Notes under the pieces: model-generated
Seen by the model: the letters and a program-made list of their open reading frames with translations, nothing else
What the model was told of the DNA's origin: nothing
The model's database searches: none
Part shown: positions 55,322-64,000 of the stretch, piece after piece
How the letters are laid out: each line of letters begins with the position of its first letter
How positions within the stretch are numbered: the first letter of the stretch is position 1
From: Yponomeuta sedellus
Lineage: Eukaryota; Arthropoda; Insecta; Lepidoptera; Yponomeutidae
DNA length: 64,000 bases
Direction: 5' to 3'
Assembly: GCA_934045075.1 (NCBI GenBank)
Contig: OW203747.1
Span: 12,987,894-13,051,893, forward strand
Made by a program: the position numbers and the translations under genes

Positions 55322-55740
55322 ATAACCTATCGTAGTATCTGAATAAACGTTTAATTAAAATGTTTTAAAACGTCCTCCGCTGCTGCTCACACATAACTCG
55401 TATTGTAGAACCAGTTATGATTTTCATTTCATTGGTAACGTTTGTTAGCACCCCAAAGCGCCTTAATTTGATCCACCGCAATCTTGGCTGATGATGGTAC
55501 ATCAGTGGCCAAATTTATTTATTTAGAGATCTATGGTAAACCAACAGGTGCTCGTATTAAAATAGGATTTGAATCTTATATAGGGAAACAAAAAAAGCCA
55601 ATTACAAGTTTACACTAAACAATGTAGAAACAGGATTCTCAAGTGCACTCAATCGAGTCGCTTGTTGCACAAATTACTAAATTAAGCAGTTATAGTGCAC
55701 GTAAGGATGCATCGTCAAATAGATCACTCTACTCTACTCA
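55322..55740. other. Unassigned, no gene seen
   Basis: AT-rich; nothing recognised apart from small frames. Confidence 0.3.
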
Positions 55741-55743
55741 ATC

Positions 55744-55992
55744 CATTGTTTGTCCCCACTGCTGGGGCACGGGTCTCTTCCTGCATCGCAGGGAGGTTAG
55801 GCCATACTGCACCACGGGGGCCAAGTCCGGGTTGGTGGAGGATTGTAAGACAGTGGCGGGTCTTATACTGTCAGAAGTTATCAAGCCGAGGCCTCCGACA
55901 TGGCTTAACGACTGTCATTACGTGACAGCCGGCACCAACGGCGTAACGTGCCTTGCGAAGCACGGGAGCGTTTGGAGTGCCACTGGGGCGGT
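55744..55992 (-). repeat. 5S-type SINE (family S), head missing
   Basis: From tgtccccactgctggggcac to gtgccactggggcggta. Several small deletions (ctgtcattacgtgacagcc region). Confidence 0.78.
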
Positions 55993-56254
55993 AGCACCCT
56001 ATTTTTGGTATTTAGAAATGCGAGAGTAACAAACATTTAGAAATGCGAGAGGGTTGTATCTGGAAATGTCTAGGAATACGACTAAATTGTCGAGTGAACA
56101 GTCTAATGGAGTTATATTTTCTCAGTTTTCTGCGAAAACTTCAAATGGTACAATTTCCTTGTAAGCCAACCGGAGCTTGCAAGGTTAAAGAACTGTTTAT
56201 GGACTCTTTGACGCTATCATAACTCGTTTTACGTACAAAAGCTTGATTATCCGC

Positions 56255-56340
56255 ACGATAAGTAAAAATCCGGCTAAGTGCGAATCGGATTCGCGCAGCG
56301 AGGGTTCCGTACAAATTTGTAGGTCGGTTCTTACATATTA
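56255..56340 (+). repeat. Left part of a dispersed repeat (gggttccgta type)
   Basis: aaaaatccggctaagtgcga, atcggattcgcgcagcgagg, gttccgta. The matching right end, in inverted sense, lies at 63642-63660 (cggtacggaaccctaaaaat), so the gypsy element and other repeats landed inside this unit. Confidence 0.55.
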
Positions 56341-56404
56341 TTATAAGAGTAAGAATATTCTTTTAATATCCACCAGGGCACATGGTATAAAACATGTTAA
56401 AATA

Positions 56405-56640
56405 CAGAGTACATTTATAAGATAATAAGATAAGATTTATTGAACCAATTGCATAAAATTCTAGTTACAATAATAGGTAGGTACATAGTTATTACTATGG
56501 CATAGTCCATGTAGAATGGTATTCACAGCAGGCAAAAAACCTGTGTTGTGAATACCAGCCGGCGTTTTTTGGCGGCCTTATTGCTAAATTTCTTCCAGAC
56601 GACCAAGTTGCTGAAGGCAGTGAAAGGCGGGTAGTCGGTA
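56405..56640 (-). repeat. LINE 3' UTR with (GATAA) tail
   Basis: gataataagataagattta, then ggcggccttattgctaaatt and cttccagacgac. Minus copy of the 12650-12840 type. Confidence 0.65.
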
Positions 56641-56814
56641 CAAATATGAATTATTAATATACTACCTGAATAAATAATAATATACTAACACATAGTTAGG
56701 ATAAACATACATAAATAACAGGAAATAAAGACATATATGTTATACGTTACAAGTAGTATAGGAATCAAGTCTCGGAGTTTTTCCGAGCTTTTCCCAAACT
56801 TCAAATACCTACTA

Positions 56815-56960
56815 ATTTAAAATCCTATTTAGAGGCTAAAAATTCTACCCATGCCGGGATTCGAACCCGCGACCTCTGGCTATCCGTGCCAGCGCTCTAT
56901 CCAACTGAGCTAATCTGCGACTCACCGGCATCAGTGAACCTCTTTACACTATTCTCTGTA
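56815..56960 (-). repeat. tRNA-SINE family T, head part
   Basis: aaaatcctatttagaggcta, minus tRNA head (gggattcgaacccgcgacct) to ccaactgagctaatctgcga, and gtgaacctctttacactatt. Body truncated. Confidence 0.85.
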
Positions 56961-57274
56961 TTACCTACTATTTTGTTTATTATTTAGTGACAAATTTGAT
57001 GTCTTCCGAATTTTACCTGCACTTGTAGAATGACAGATGCCATACTTCTTGGTCAACGAGAAGTACCCTATAAATATGATTACCTTGAGTGTCGAAATAT
57101 ACGGTTTTTTCTGCGGCATAAACGGCCGTAAGTAACTATTCTACGTGCGGTCTTAGATTTATTCCCCATTTTTTCACAACACATCACAACAAAAAGAGTT
57201 TTCATCTCAACTTGATACCTGCACGCGTTTCCGAGATAAGGGGTCTTGACGGACGGACAACAAAGGGATCCTAT

Positions 57275-57690
57275 TGTAAAACACAGTAAAACTCGAGATA
57301 TTCCACAAGTTCTTTAATCGTGCTCTCAAGTAGATCGAATAGCAAATCTATACCAAATCACAATACACTGACTTTTATACTCTAAGCCCCACCACGGAGG
57401 CACCACACCGGATATTGACATTAGTCATGATACAAAATACAAAGCGCAGTGATACCATCTTAAGGAAAATTGTGAGTATCCGGAAACCACTTTTGACAGA
57501 TAGACTTGTTGTTTATTTTAAACGATACGAATGTATTTTGTAGATTTGACAAGTGCCAACACTCAATTTACAGAGTTTTCTGTTCGTTTTAGCAAAAATA
57601 GTGTTTACAATAGTGTTCGCGATAATACAACGTGTTTGACTTCGAGGAAGTTCATTGTTTCGAGGATGTTTCAGGTAACGAATGCTTACA
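57275..57690 (-). repeat. 3' LTR of the gypsy element
   Basis: 416 bp, matching 63196-63611. Preceded, in element sense, by aggatgggcgaa, the likely polypurine tract. Confidence 0.93.
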
Positions 57691-58246
57691 TTCGCCCATC
57701 CTGATATTGCTTCGCGCCCTCGCGAACTTTTTATGTTACTTGATAGCTTACTCGAAGAAAAATAAGACAACAAACTGTTATTAGACATTTCAATTACCAT
57801 CGATAGAAGCTAAAGCTAAGCTAAAATGATCTGAGCTAGAGTTCTGATTTCTCTCAGTACATCGTACTGCCTTACTACCATACTACCATACTAACTTATA
57901 AGTAATCACACATCTGGTGTCATGTAAACATTTTAGTCTTCTTTATTTGCAATCATCATTTATAATTATGGCTTTGCACATTTATATTCTGTATAATAAT
58001 TACACAATGTGTTTGAACTTTTATTTTATTCATACTCATTAATGTTTATTCAGTGTCTTTTCAATAGTTCATTACTATTACTAGTTTTCTTCACTAACTT
58101 CTAGTTTTCAAACGTTTCTTATTGGATACAAAAAATTCTTCTAATAATCAATTGGTGATCTTATTAAAGATACTAACCACATATATCTTACAAATTATTA
58201 AAAAGTTTTTAATTGCACATTCTATTTTTATCAAAATTGGATCCAT
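57691..58246 (-). other. Non-coding 3' region of the gypsy element
   Basis: 556 bp between the gag-pol stop and the 3' LTR. Short frames only, and no envelope-like frame with a signal peptide or membrane segment. Confidence 0.75.
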
Positions 58247-61200
58247 CTACTGGCAAGTGATAATGTCACTATCGCTCTCACTACTATCGCTGTTTGAAGT
58301 TTCATTAGACATCTTAAACGTTAGCCATGGGTGGATTTTATCAACGGAGTATACTCCTGTGTAGAGTGGTCTTCTTTTTTTACGCGTTAACGGTGTATCT
58401 TTGACTTCGTATCTATCATTAGGTAAAACCTTTGTGATGCGATACGGGCCCAGGCATTTTGCTACTAATTTCTTACTTTTGCCCTTTTCCGCTACTTCAC
58501 GTTCTACCCTGACCAATTGACCAATACTAAATTCTCGTGGATCAATTCTAGACCTGTCAAATTTTTGTTTTTGTCTCTCTTGATTTTCGCATATTTTATT
58601 ATGGGCCTCCTCCCTAGCTTCAAAGACATCGACTTGATTGGATTCTCCGTCATTAACTGACAATTTCAAATCACTTTCAGATTCGCCTGTTAACCTTAGA
58701 CCGAACAACAATTGAGAGGGCGTCTTTCCTGTCGCTTTATTAAGAGTATTATTTAACCCCCATTGAACCTGAGGTAAATGGTTATCCCATGTTCTCTCGT
58801 CTTTTCCATGGACCATAGTCGTTAAGGAGTCTAGCACCGTACGATTGTATCGTTCAATTTGGCCATTGGCCCTTGGAGTTGCAACCGCGTTTAAAACGTG
58901 ACGTACCCCTTTTTCGGAAATAAACTCCTTAAATTTTGAGCTAGTAAATGATGTGCCCCTGTCCGTTATCAACCTTAACGGAACCCCAAATAATGAAAAA
59001 TAGTCTTTAAATACATTAATTGACGAGCTACTTTTAGTATTTTTGACGGCTTTTAAAAATATAAACTTTGTGAATGCGTCTATAATTAACAGAATATACT
59101 TGTTTTTGCGCTTGCTTTCATTAAAAGGACCCAGATGATCAGCATGCAAGGTGTGAAAAGGCTTTGGTTCTTTTGGAACTGGATGCAGAAAGCCCGACCG
59201 TTTGCCACTAGGTTTCTTTCCATGCGCACACTGTAAACAAGCTTGGACGTATTTCTTTACAAATTTATTCATTTTTGGGAACCAATAATCTGCTTTAATT
59301 TTATCGAGGGTTTTATCAAATGAGAAATGACCAATGTCATCGTGACAGGAGCGCATTACGTGCCATTTCACACCTTTAGGCACTAACCATTTAGGGCCGT
59401 CATCTGTGTTTTTATATACTAAGCCGCGTTTTAAACAAAAGTTGTTCCTTATGTGAGCGATTTGTTCAGAATCTTTGTCTTCTAAAATGCTTTTTATTCT
59501 TTGAATCTCTTGGTCATCCATCTGCACAGTTGTTAGCCAATCGTTATTAATTAAAAATATGTTTGCTTGTGCATCAATATCTGAATCTATGTCCTGACTA
59601 ATGTTGATTGGTGGGTTTCTACTAAGCGCATCAACGTGGCTCATTGCGGTACCTGGCTTGTATATAATATTGCAATCGAACTCCTGAATTAGACTCCACC
59701 AGCGGGCAACACGAGGTATCATATCTCGTTTTAGGAAAGTTGAACGGAGTGAATTGCAATCTGTGACAACGGTAAATTTAAGTCCCAGCAAATATGATCG
59801 GAACTTGGATAACGCACTAACCACAGCTAATGTTTCGAGCTCATACGACGTGAAATGTTGCTCTTCTGGTGTAGTCTGCCTACTATAAAAAGCTACAGGT
59901 TTCAGAGTGTCATCACTTTGCTTTTGAAAAAGTATTCCTCCTACGCCTAGTTTGCTGGCATCTGTGTGAAGCTCAGTTTCTAAATGAGGGTCAAACAGAG
60001 CAAGAATTGGTCGAGTTACTAATCGTGATTTTAAGTCTTGAAACGCGGATTCCTGTTCAGTATCCCAAATCCAAGGAGAGTTTTTCTTTAATAATTTCGA
60101 CAATGGTCGCGCTGTTATCGCAAAATTTTTGATAAAACGCCTGAAAAAACTAGTTAGACCCAGAAATTGCCTTACGTTGTGGACATTCTTCGGCGTAGGA
60201 AAATGCTCCACAGCTTCAATTTTACGATTGCCTGGCCTGATCCCTTCAGCTGTTACTTCAAATCCAAGAAAATCAATTTTTGTTTGAAAAAAACTACACT
60301 TTGATAGTTTCAGGGTCAAACCAGCTTTATGAATCTTTTCAAACACAAGTTTTAGTTTTTGGAGGCCATCATCGAAGTCTATTGACGGAATAAGAACATC
60401 GTCCATGTATACAATTACCGAATTGAAACGCAAATTTTCTAGTACTTTGTTTATGACTCTTTGAAAGACAGCAGGTGCGTTAGTTAAGCCAAATGGCATC
60501 CTATTAAACTCGAACTGACCATCGGGTGTTACAAATGCAGTCTTAGGTTTAGAATCTTCCGTCAACTCTATCTGATAATATCCAGATGCCAAATCAAGGG
60601 TAGTATAGAATCTATAACCAGCCAACCTGTCCATCTGATCTTCGATAATTGGTAATGGGTAATGTTGCCTAACAGTTTTGCGATTAAGAGCCCTGTAATC
60701 TACACATAAACGCTTGTCCCCGGTTTTCTTTTGGACGATAATAATTGGACTTGCAAAGGGTGAACTCGATTCTCTTATTATCCCGTACTCCATCAGTTCG
60801 TCCGTCATACTTCTAACTTCATCCCTCTCAGCATGAGAAAGCCTATATTGCCGGTACACCACTGGTGTTTCATCGGCTAAGTCAATTTTCATTTTCTCTA
60901 TGCTAGTGCAGCCTAATTCTTTCAATGAAGTAGCAAAACAGGACCTATGCTCATTAACTTGCTCTAAAAGTTTTTGTTTTTGCTCGTCGTTAATGTGATT
61001 ACTTATTTTCAAATCCTTTATTTCAAATGGGATAATTTTATTACAAGTTACATCAATTTTATAAACTTTAGGGTCTTTTACCTCAACTATGGTAATAGTC
61101 TTACCTCTACCAATCAATTTATCTTTAGAAAGAGATAGGACCCTACCACTTAAATTCTTTAGAATCAAAGTGCAATACCCTTCACTTACAGTATATACAC

Positions 61201-63160
61201 CTTCTTCCAGTAAGTATTCTTCATTTGGTTTGAACCTATAGCTACCATTTACGATGACTGAGCCAGAATAGTTTTGAGAGCAATACGCATCCACCAGATT
61301 TACTCCCTCCTTTAGTTTAACGTTATCTAAAACATGAAATTTAACGTTTTGTTGAATTTCTTCGTTTTTAGTGATTAAAAGCTCATCTGCCGTTTTAAGT
61401 ATGTTAATATGTGGCAATTCTGTGAACGTCTGCCCAATCAACAACGGATATTGCAGTAGATGATCGGGGATAACCAGTAAAGGTATTTTTGCCTTAATTC
61501 CTTGAATTTCAATTTCTGCATTACATCTACCCAAAGATTGAACCTTAGCCCCACCAAACCCCGTCATTGTTAAACATTCATCTTCTATCTGCCCTACGAT
61601 AGCGTGTGCATCTGTTTGCCTAATTAGAGAGCAGTCACTCCCAAGATCAATAAAACATGTTCGCTCGTGTCCATTAATTGTTAGTTGCTGTATGTATTTC
61701 TCTTTATTTATGTTTACCCCTCCCGAAATCTCCAACACAGTTTTATTTTGTTCTTGCTTTCGATAGCACTCATTAGCAGTATGCCCAATAATATTACAAT
61801 TAGTGCACCTGTTGACTGGTTTCGTACATTTAGACATGGTATGACCTTCCTGCTTGCAATTGTAACACCGGATCGGAGGTTTGTTTGAGTTATTGTTGGG
61901 ATAAGTTACATTCGCGTTATTATTGGTAGCTCTGTCTTTTTGATTGAATTTCCTGAACGTGCTTCTTGTGTTACCATCGACCGGCCTACTTTTTATATTT
62001 CTTAGATATGCTAGCAGTTTATCTGTATCATCAAATTGAGCCGCTTCTGCCCCTAAACGCACAGCCCTGTCTTCTATTCCGAAAATAATACATTCTACAG
62101 CTCGTTTGCATTTTATGTCACATCTATTTAGCAAAGCAGTTTTCTCGTAATAATAGTCCTCTAGACTCTCCCCAAATTTGGCCCTCTTTTGAAGCATGTC
62201 AAATAACATCTGACCATAATTTTCACCTGCTGGAAAAGCGGACTTGAACTTTTCCTGCCATGCTGCCCATGAATAGTCTACCGAAGTTAACCCTTCATAC
62301 CAACGCTTGGCGTTGCCTCTCAGTTTGGACACCGCACTAACTACAATTTGTTTGTCTGACCAATTATGTATTCGTGCTATCTCGTTAACTTTACTTAGCC
62401 AAGTTTTGATATTTTGATTTTTAGCTGATGGATCGAATTCTGGTATTATGTTGACAAAATTTATCTTTTCACCACTACTATTGGATACCCTGTCTAAAAA
62501 TTTGGAAAACTTTACAAAGAACTCACCACTGTGGTGGTCTGCTGGCGCGCTGTACGATGTTGAGGCTCGGCGAAGGTCTCGATTAGGTGTGCGCAGGTCT
62601 CGGTGGTGCATGTCGCGCAAAGGGCTGCGACTGCGACTGCGCCGCTGATCGTCGTAGCTACGACGCTCCCGGCTGCGTCCTCCAGCGCGTGGAGAGCTGC
62701 CACTGCGGTGCAAGTCACGCTTGCGGCGTGCGTCGCCACTGCGTCGATACGGGCTGCGACCACGCAACTCGTGACCTCGTCTACCAGCTGGGCTGCCGCT
62801 GCGCCGCGAGCTGACGGCATCGCTGTGGCAGCGCTGCGGCCAGCCGCCATGACAAGTGCTGCTGCGGTCGATGGCATGCCGTGGGCTCTCGCCACGACAC
62901 GCACTACTGCGATCAACAGCATGCTGCGGGTTCTCGCCACGACACGCACTGCTGCGATCAACAGCATGCTGCGGGCCCTCGCCACGACACGCACTGCTGC
63001 GACTGATAGCGCGCTGATGCATACTGCGACTGCGGCTGCGGCGCTTGCTCCCGCTGCGTCGATGTGGACTGCGACTACACCGATGGTTGTCGAAGCTGCG
63101 TCGCACGCTACCAGCATCGTGGGATCCGCGGCTACGCTCGCATCTTTGTTTTTCTTCCAT
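58247..63160 (-). CDS. gag-pol polyprotein of the Ty3/gypsy element
   Basis: 1637 codons from ATG 63160-63158; the frame is open further upstream into the LTR, but that part is not gag-like. Approximate residue order: Arg/Ser-rich N-terminus with 15-residue repeats (1-205); capsid-like region (210-390); two CCHC knuckles (CYNCKQEGHTMSKC 432-445, CTNCNIIGHTANEC 452-465); protease with FIDLGSD (about 503-509); RT with YMDD (918-921); RNase H with HTDAS, YELE and TDCNS; integrase HHCC (H1273, H1278, C1308, C1311) and DDE (D1341, D1400, E1436, D-x35-E); and a C-terminal GPY/F-like module (LGPYRITKVLPNDRYEV). All catalytic residues checked are present except that protease has DLG rather than DTG/DSG. 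No frameshift separates gag and pol. It acts in reverse transcription and integration of its own RNA. Confidence 0.95.
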   Translation of the reverse strand: MEEKQRCERSRGSHDAGSVRRSFDNHRCSRSPHRRSGSKRRSRSRSMHQRAISRSSACRGEGPQHAVDRSSACRGENPQHAVDRSSACRGESPRHAIDRSSTCHGGWPQRCHSDAVSSRRSGSPAGRRGHELRGRSPYRRSGDARRKRDLHRSGSSPRAGGRSRERRSYDDQRRSRSRSPLRDMHHRDLRTPNRDLRRASTSYSAPADHHSGEFFVKFSKFLDRVSNSSGEKINFVNIIPEFDPSAKNQNIKTWLSKVNEIARIHNWSDKQIVVSAVSKLRGNAKRWYEGLTSVDYSWAAWQEKFKSAFPAGENYGQMLFDMLQKRAKFGESLEDYYYEKTALLNRCDIKCKRAVECIIFGIEDRAVRLGAEAAQFDDTDKLLAYLRNIKSRPVDGNTRSTFRKFNQKDRATNNNANVTYPNNNSNKPPIRCYNCKQEGHTMSKCTKPVNRCTNCNIIGHTANECYRKQEQNKTVLEISGGVNINKEKYIQQLTINGHERTCFIDLGSDCSLIRQTDAHAIVGQIEDECLTMTGFGGAKVQSLGRCNAEIEIQGIKAKIPLLVIPDHLLQYPLLIGQTFTELPHINILKTADELLITKNEEIQQNVKFHVLDNVKLKEGVNLVDAYCSQNYSGSVIVNGSYRFKPNEEYLLEEGVYTVSEGYCTLILKNLSGRVLSLSKDKLIGRGKTITIVEVKDPKVYKIDVTCNKIIPFEIKDLKISNHINDEQKQKLLEQVNEHRSCFATSLKELGCTSIEKMKIDLADETPVVYRQYRLSHAERDEVRSMTDELMEYGIIRESSSPFASPIIIVQKKTGDKRLCVDYRALNRKTVRQHYPLPIIEDQMDRLAGYRFYTTLDLASGYYQIELTEDSKPKTAFVTPDGQFEFNRMPFGLTNAPAVFQRVINKVLENLRFNSVIVYMDDVLIPSIDFDDGLQKLKLVFEKIHKAGLTLKLSKCSFFQTKIDFLGFEVTAEGIRPGNRKIEAVEHFPTPKNVHNVRQFLGLTSFFRRFIKNFAITARPLSKLLKKNSPWIWDTEQESAFQDLKSRLVTRPILALFDPHLETELHTDASKLGVGGILFQKQSDDTLKPVAFYSRQTTPEEQHFTSYELETLAVVSALSKFRSYLLGLKFTVVTDCNSLRSTFLKRDMIPRVARWWSLIQEFDCNIIYKPGTAMSHVDALSRNPPINISQDIDSDIDAQANIFLINNDWLTTVQMDDQEIQRIKSILEDKDSEQIAHIRNNFCLKRGLVYKNTDDGPKWLVPKGVKWHVMRSCHDDIGHFSFDKTLDKIKADYWFPKMNKFVKKYVQACLQCAHGKKPSGKRSGFLHPVPKEPKPFHTLHADHLGPFNESKRKNKYILLIIDAFTKFIFLKAVKNTKSSSSINVFKDYFSLFGVPLRLITDRGTSFTSSKFKEFISEKGVRHVLNAVATPRANGQIERYNRTVLDSLTTMVHGKDERTWDNHLPQVQWGLNNTLNKATGKTPSQLLFGLRLTGESESDLKLSVNDGESNQVDVFEAREEAHNKICENQERQKQKFDRSRIDPREFSIGQLVRVEREVAEKGKSKKLVAKCLGPYRITKVLPNDRYEVKDTPLTRKKRRPLYTGVYSVDKIHPWLTFKMSNETSNSDSSESDSDIITCQ

Positions 63161-63195
63161 GTTTACTTTATTTTGTCCGATCCCACTTCTGAATT

Positions 63196-63611
63196 TGTAA
63201 AACACAGTAAAACTCGAGATATTCCACAAGTTCTTTAATCGTGCTCTCAAGTAGATCGAATAGCAAATCTATACCAAATCACAATACACTGACTTTTATA
63301 CTCTAAGCCCCACCACGGAGGCACCACACCGGATATTGACATTAGTCATGATACAAAATACAAAGCGCAGTGATACCATCTTAAGGAAAATTGTGAGTAT
63401 CCGGAAACCACTTTTGACAGATAGACTTGTTGTTTATTTTAAACGATACGAATGTATTTTGTAGATTTGACAAGTGCCAACACTCAATTTACAGAGTTTT
63501 CTGTTCGTTTTAGCAAAAATAGTGTTTACAATAGTGTTCGCGATAATACAACGTGTCTGACTTCGAGGAAGTTCATTGTTTCGAGGATGTTTCAGGTAAC
63601 GAATGCTTACA
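63196..63611 (-). repeat. 5' LTR of the gypsy element
   Basis: 416 bp, matching the copy at 57275-57690. The reading frame 63452-63886 on + crosses its edge and is not a gene. Confidence 0.93.
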
Positions 63612-63615
63612 CTAT

Positions 63616-64000
63616 AAGGATTCCCTTTTTCCTTTTGCGGTACGGAACCCTAAAAATAAGAGGTAGCATCATTCCGACAGCTCAGCCCTTGTATATATTT
63701 CTGCTTAAGGCCTGCGCAGACGAGGGACTTCTGTCCCCAAGGGGCAAAAATCCCGGAATCGTAAAAACTGTCTTCCGAGTACTTGTCGCGGACTCAACGC
63801 GTACGGTGTGCGGTCATTTTGTTCCCCGGACATTGAGTGAAGCGTACGCTAAGGAAGCAAATATTTTGAGATTACATGTGTTGTAATTTACATGAAGTAG
63901 AAAAAGAAAAGGCGTTTTAAAAGAAAACACCGAACTTTTGGCCTTCCCGGTCTCTTGATGTCCTCGGTAACTTGAGGGACTTTTTGTACGGGGTACTTTT
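63616..64000. other. Right flank of the gypsy insertion, dispersed repeat and unknown
   Basis: Starts aaggattccctttttccttt and cggtacggaaccctaaaaat, the right end of the repeat broken by the gypsy element. The remainder to 64000 is not recognised. Confidence 0.4.

Larger units (their letters stand above)
57275..63611 (-). mobile_element. Complete Ty3/gypsy LTR retrotransposon
   Basis: LTRs of 416 bp at 57275-57690 and 63196-63611 start TGTAAA and end CTTACA. The target duplication is CTAT (57271-57274, 63612-63615). It carries one continuous gag-pol frame and no env. Removing the element restores a dispersed repeat (gggatcctat + aaggattcc). The LTRs appear to differ at one position (tgtttgac / tgtctgac), so the insertion is recent. 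A canonical tRNA primer site directly after the 5' LTR was not identified (sequence reads aattcagaagtgggatcgg). Confidence 0.95.

Noticed and set aside
62512..63238. Ala-rich 201- and 211-residue frames overlapping the gypsy gag N-terminus
   Set aside because: They are frame-shifted or antisense shadows of the Arg/Ser-rich gag repeats, with the same repeat period and no independent domain.

Overview
The window is eukaryotic nuclear DNA from an insect, almost certainly a moth or butterfly. Genes are split into short exons by long introns. Most of the 64 kb is transposon-derived: tRNA-type and 5S-type SINEs, 3' ends of RTE-like and CR1/Jockey-like LINEs, Helitron-like termini, a mariner relic, many foldback MITEs, and two nearly intact LTR elements. 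No species is claimed.

Region 1-31.7 kb (+ strand): the 3' part of one host gene runs through this half. It is an ARMT1-like protein of the DUF89 damage-control phosphatase / carboxyl methyltransferase family. Nine exons were placed by hand (2015-2098, 5290-5368, 7240-7325, 10506-10567, 12237-12346, 21283-21410, 24137-24314, 26000-26141, 31541-31658). Together they form one open frame of 987 nt, with compatible intron phases and a stop at 31656-31658. The N-terminal exons lie left of the window. Introns hold a 187-bp satellite, a roughly 800-bp (AATG)n tract, a 6.8-kb non-autonomous LTR element (14131-20954, minus), a 32-bp minisatellite built from the exon-6 splice donor, a solo LTR, an inverted pair of related elements, and a near-perfect 205-bp hairpin.

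Region 32-40 kb: repeats, a degenerate tandem array, and a minus-strand THAP-domain gene (exons at 39166-39057 and 38779-38645, possible downstream exons at 36658-36110). It would converge on the ARMT1-like gene.

Region 40-57 kb: repeats only. These include a mariner pseudogene split by a poly(A) insertion, several MITEs with clean target duplications, many SINEs, and a (TACAG)n tract.

Region 57.2-63.6 kb: a complete Ty3/gypsy retrotransposon on the minus strand. It has 416-bp LTRs, a CTAT target duplication and one 1637-codon gag-pol frame with an unusual Arg/Ser-rich N-terminus.

Two SINE families recur and are named here. Family T is tRNA-derived and bounded by the motif cctatttagaggctaaaaa. 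Family S is about 350 bp, and its head resembles the 5S rRNA internal promoter region. All similarity calls come from reading motifs by eye; no database search was run.
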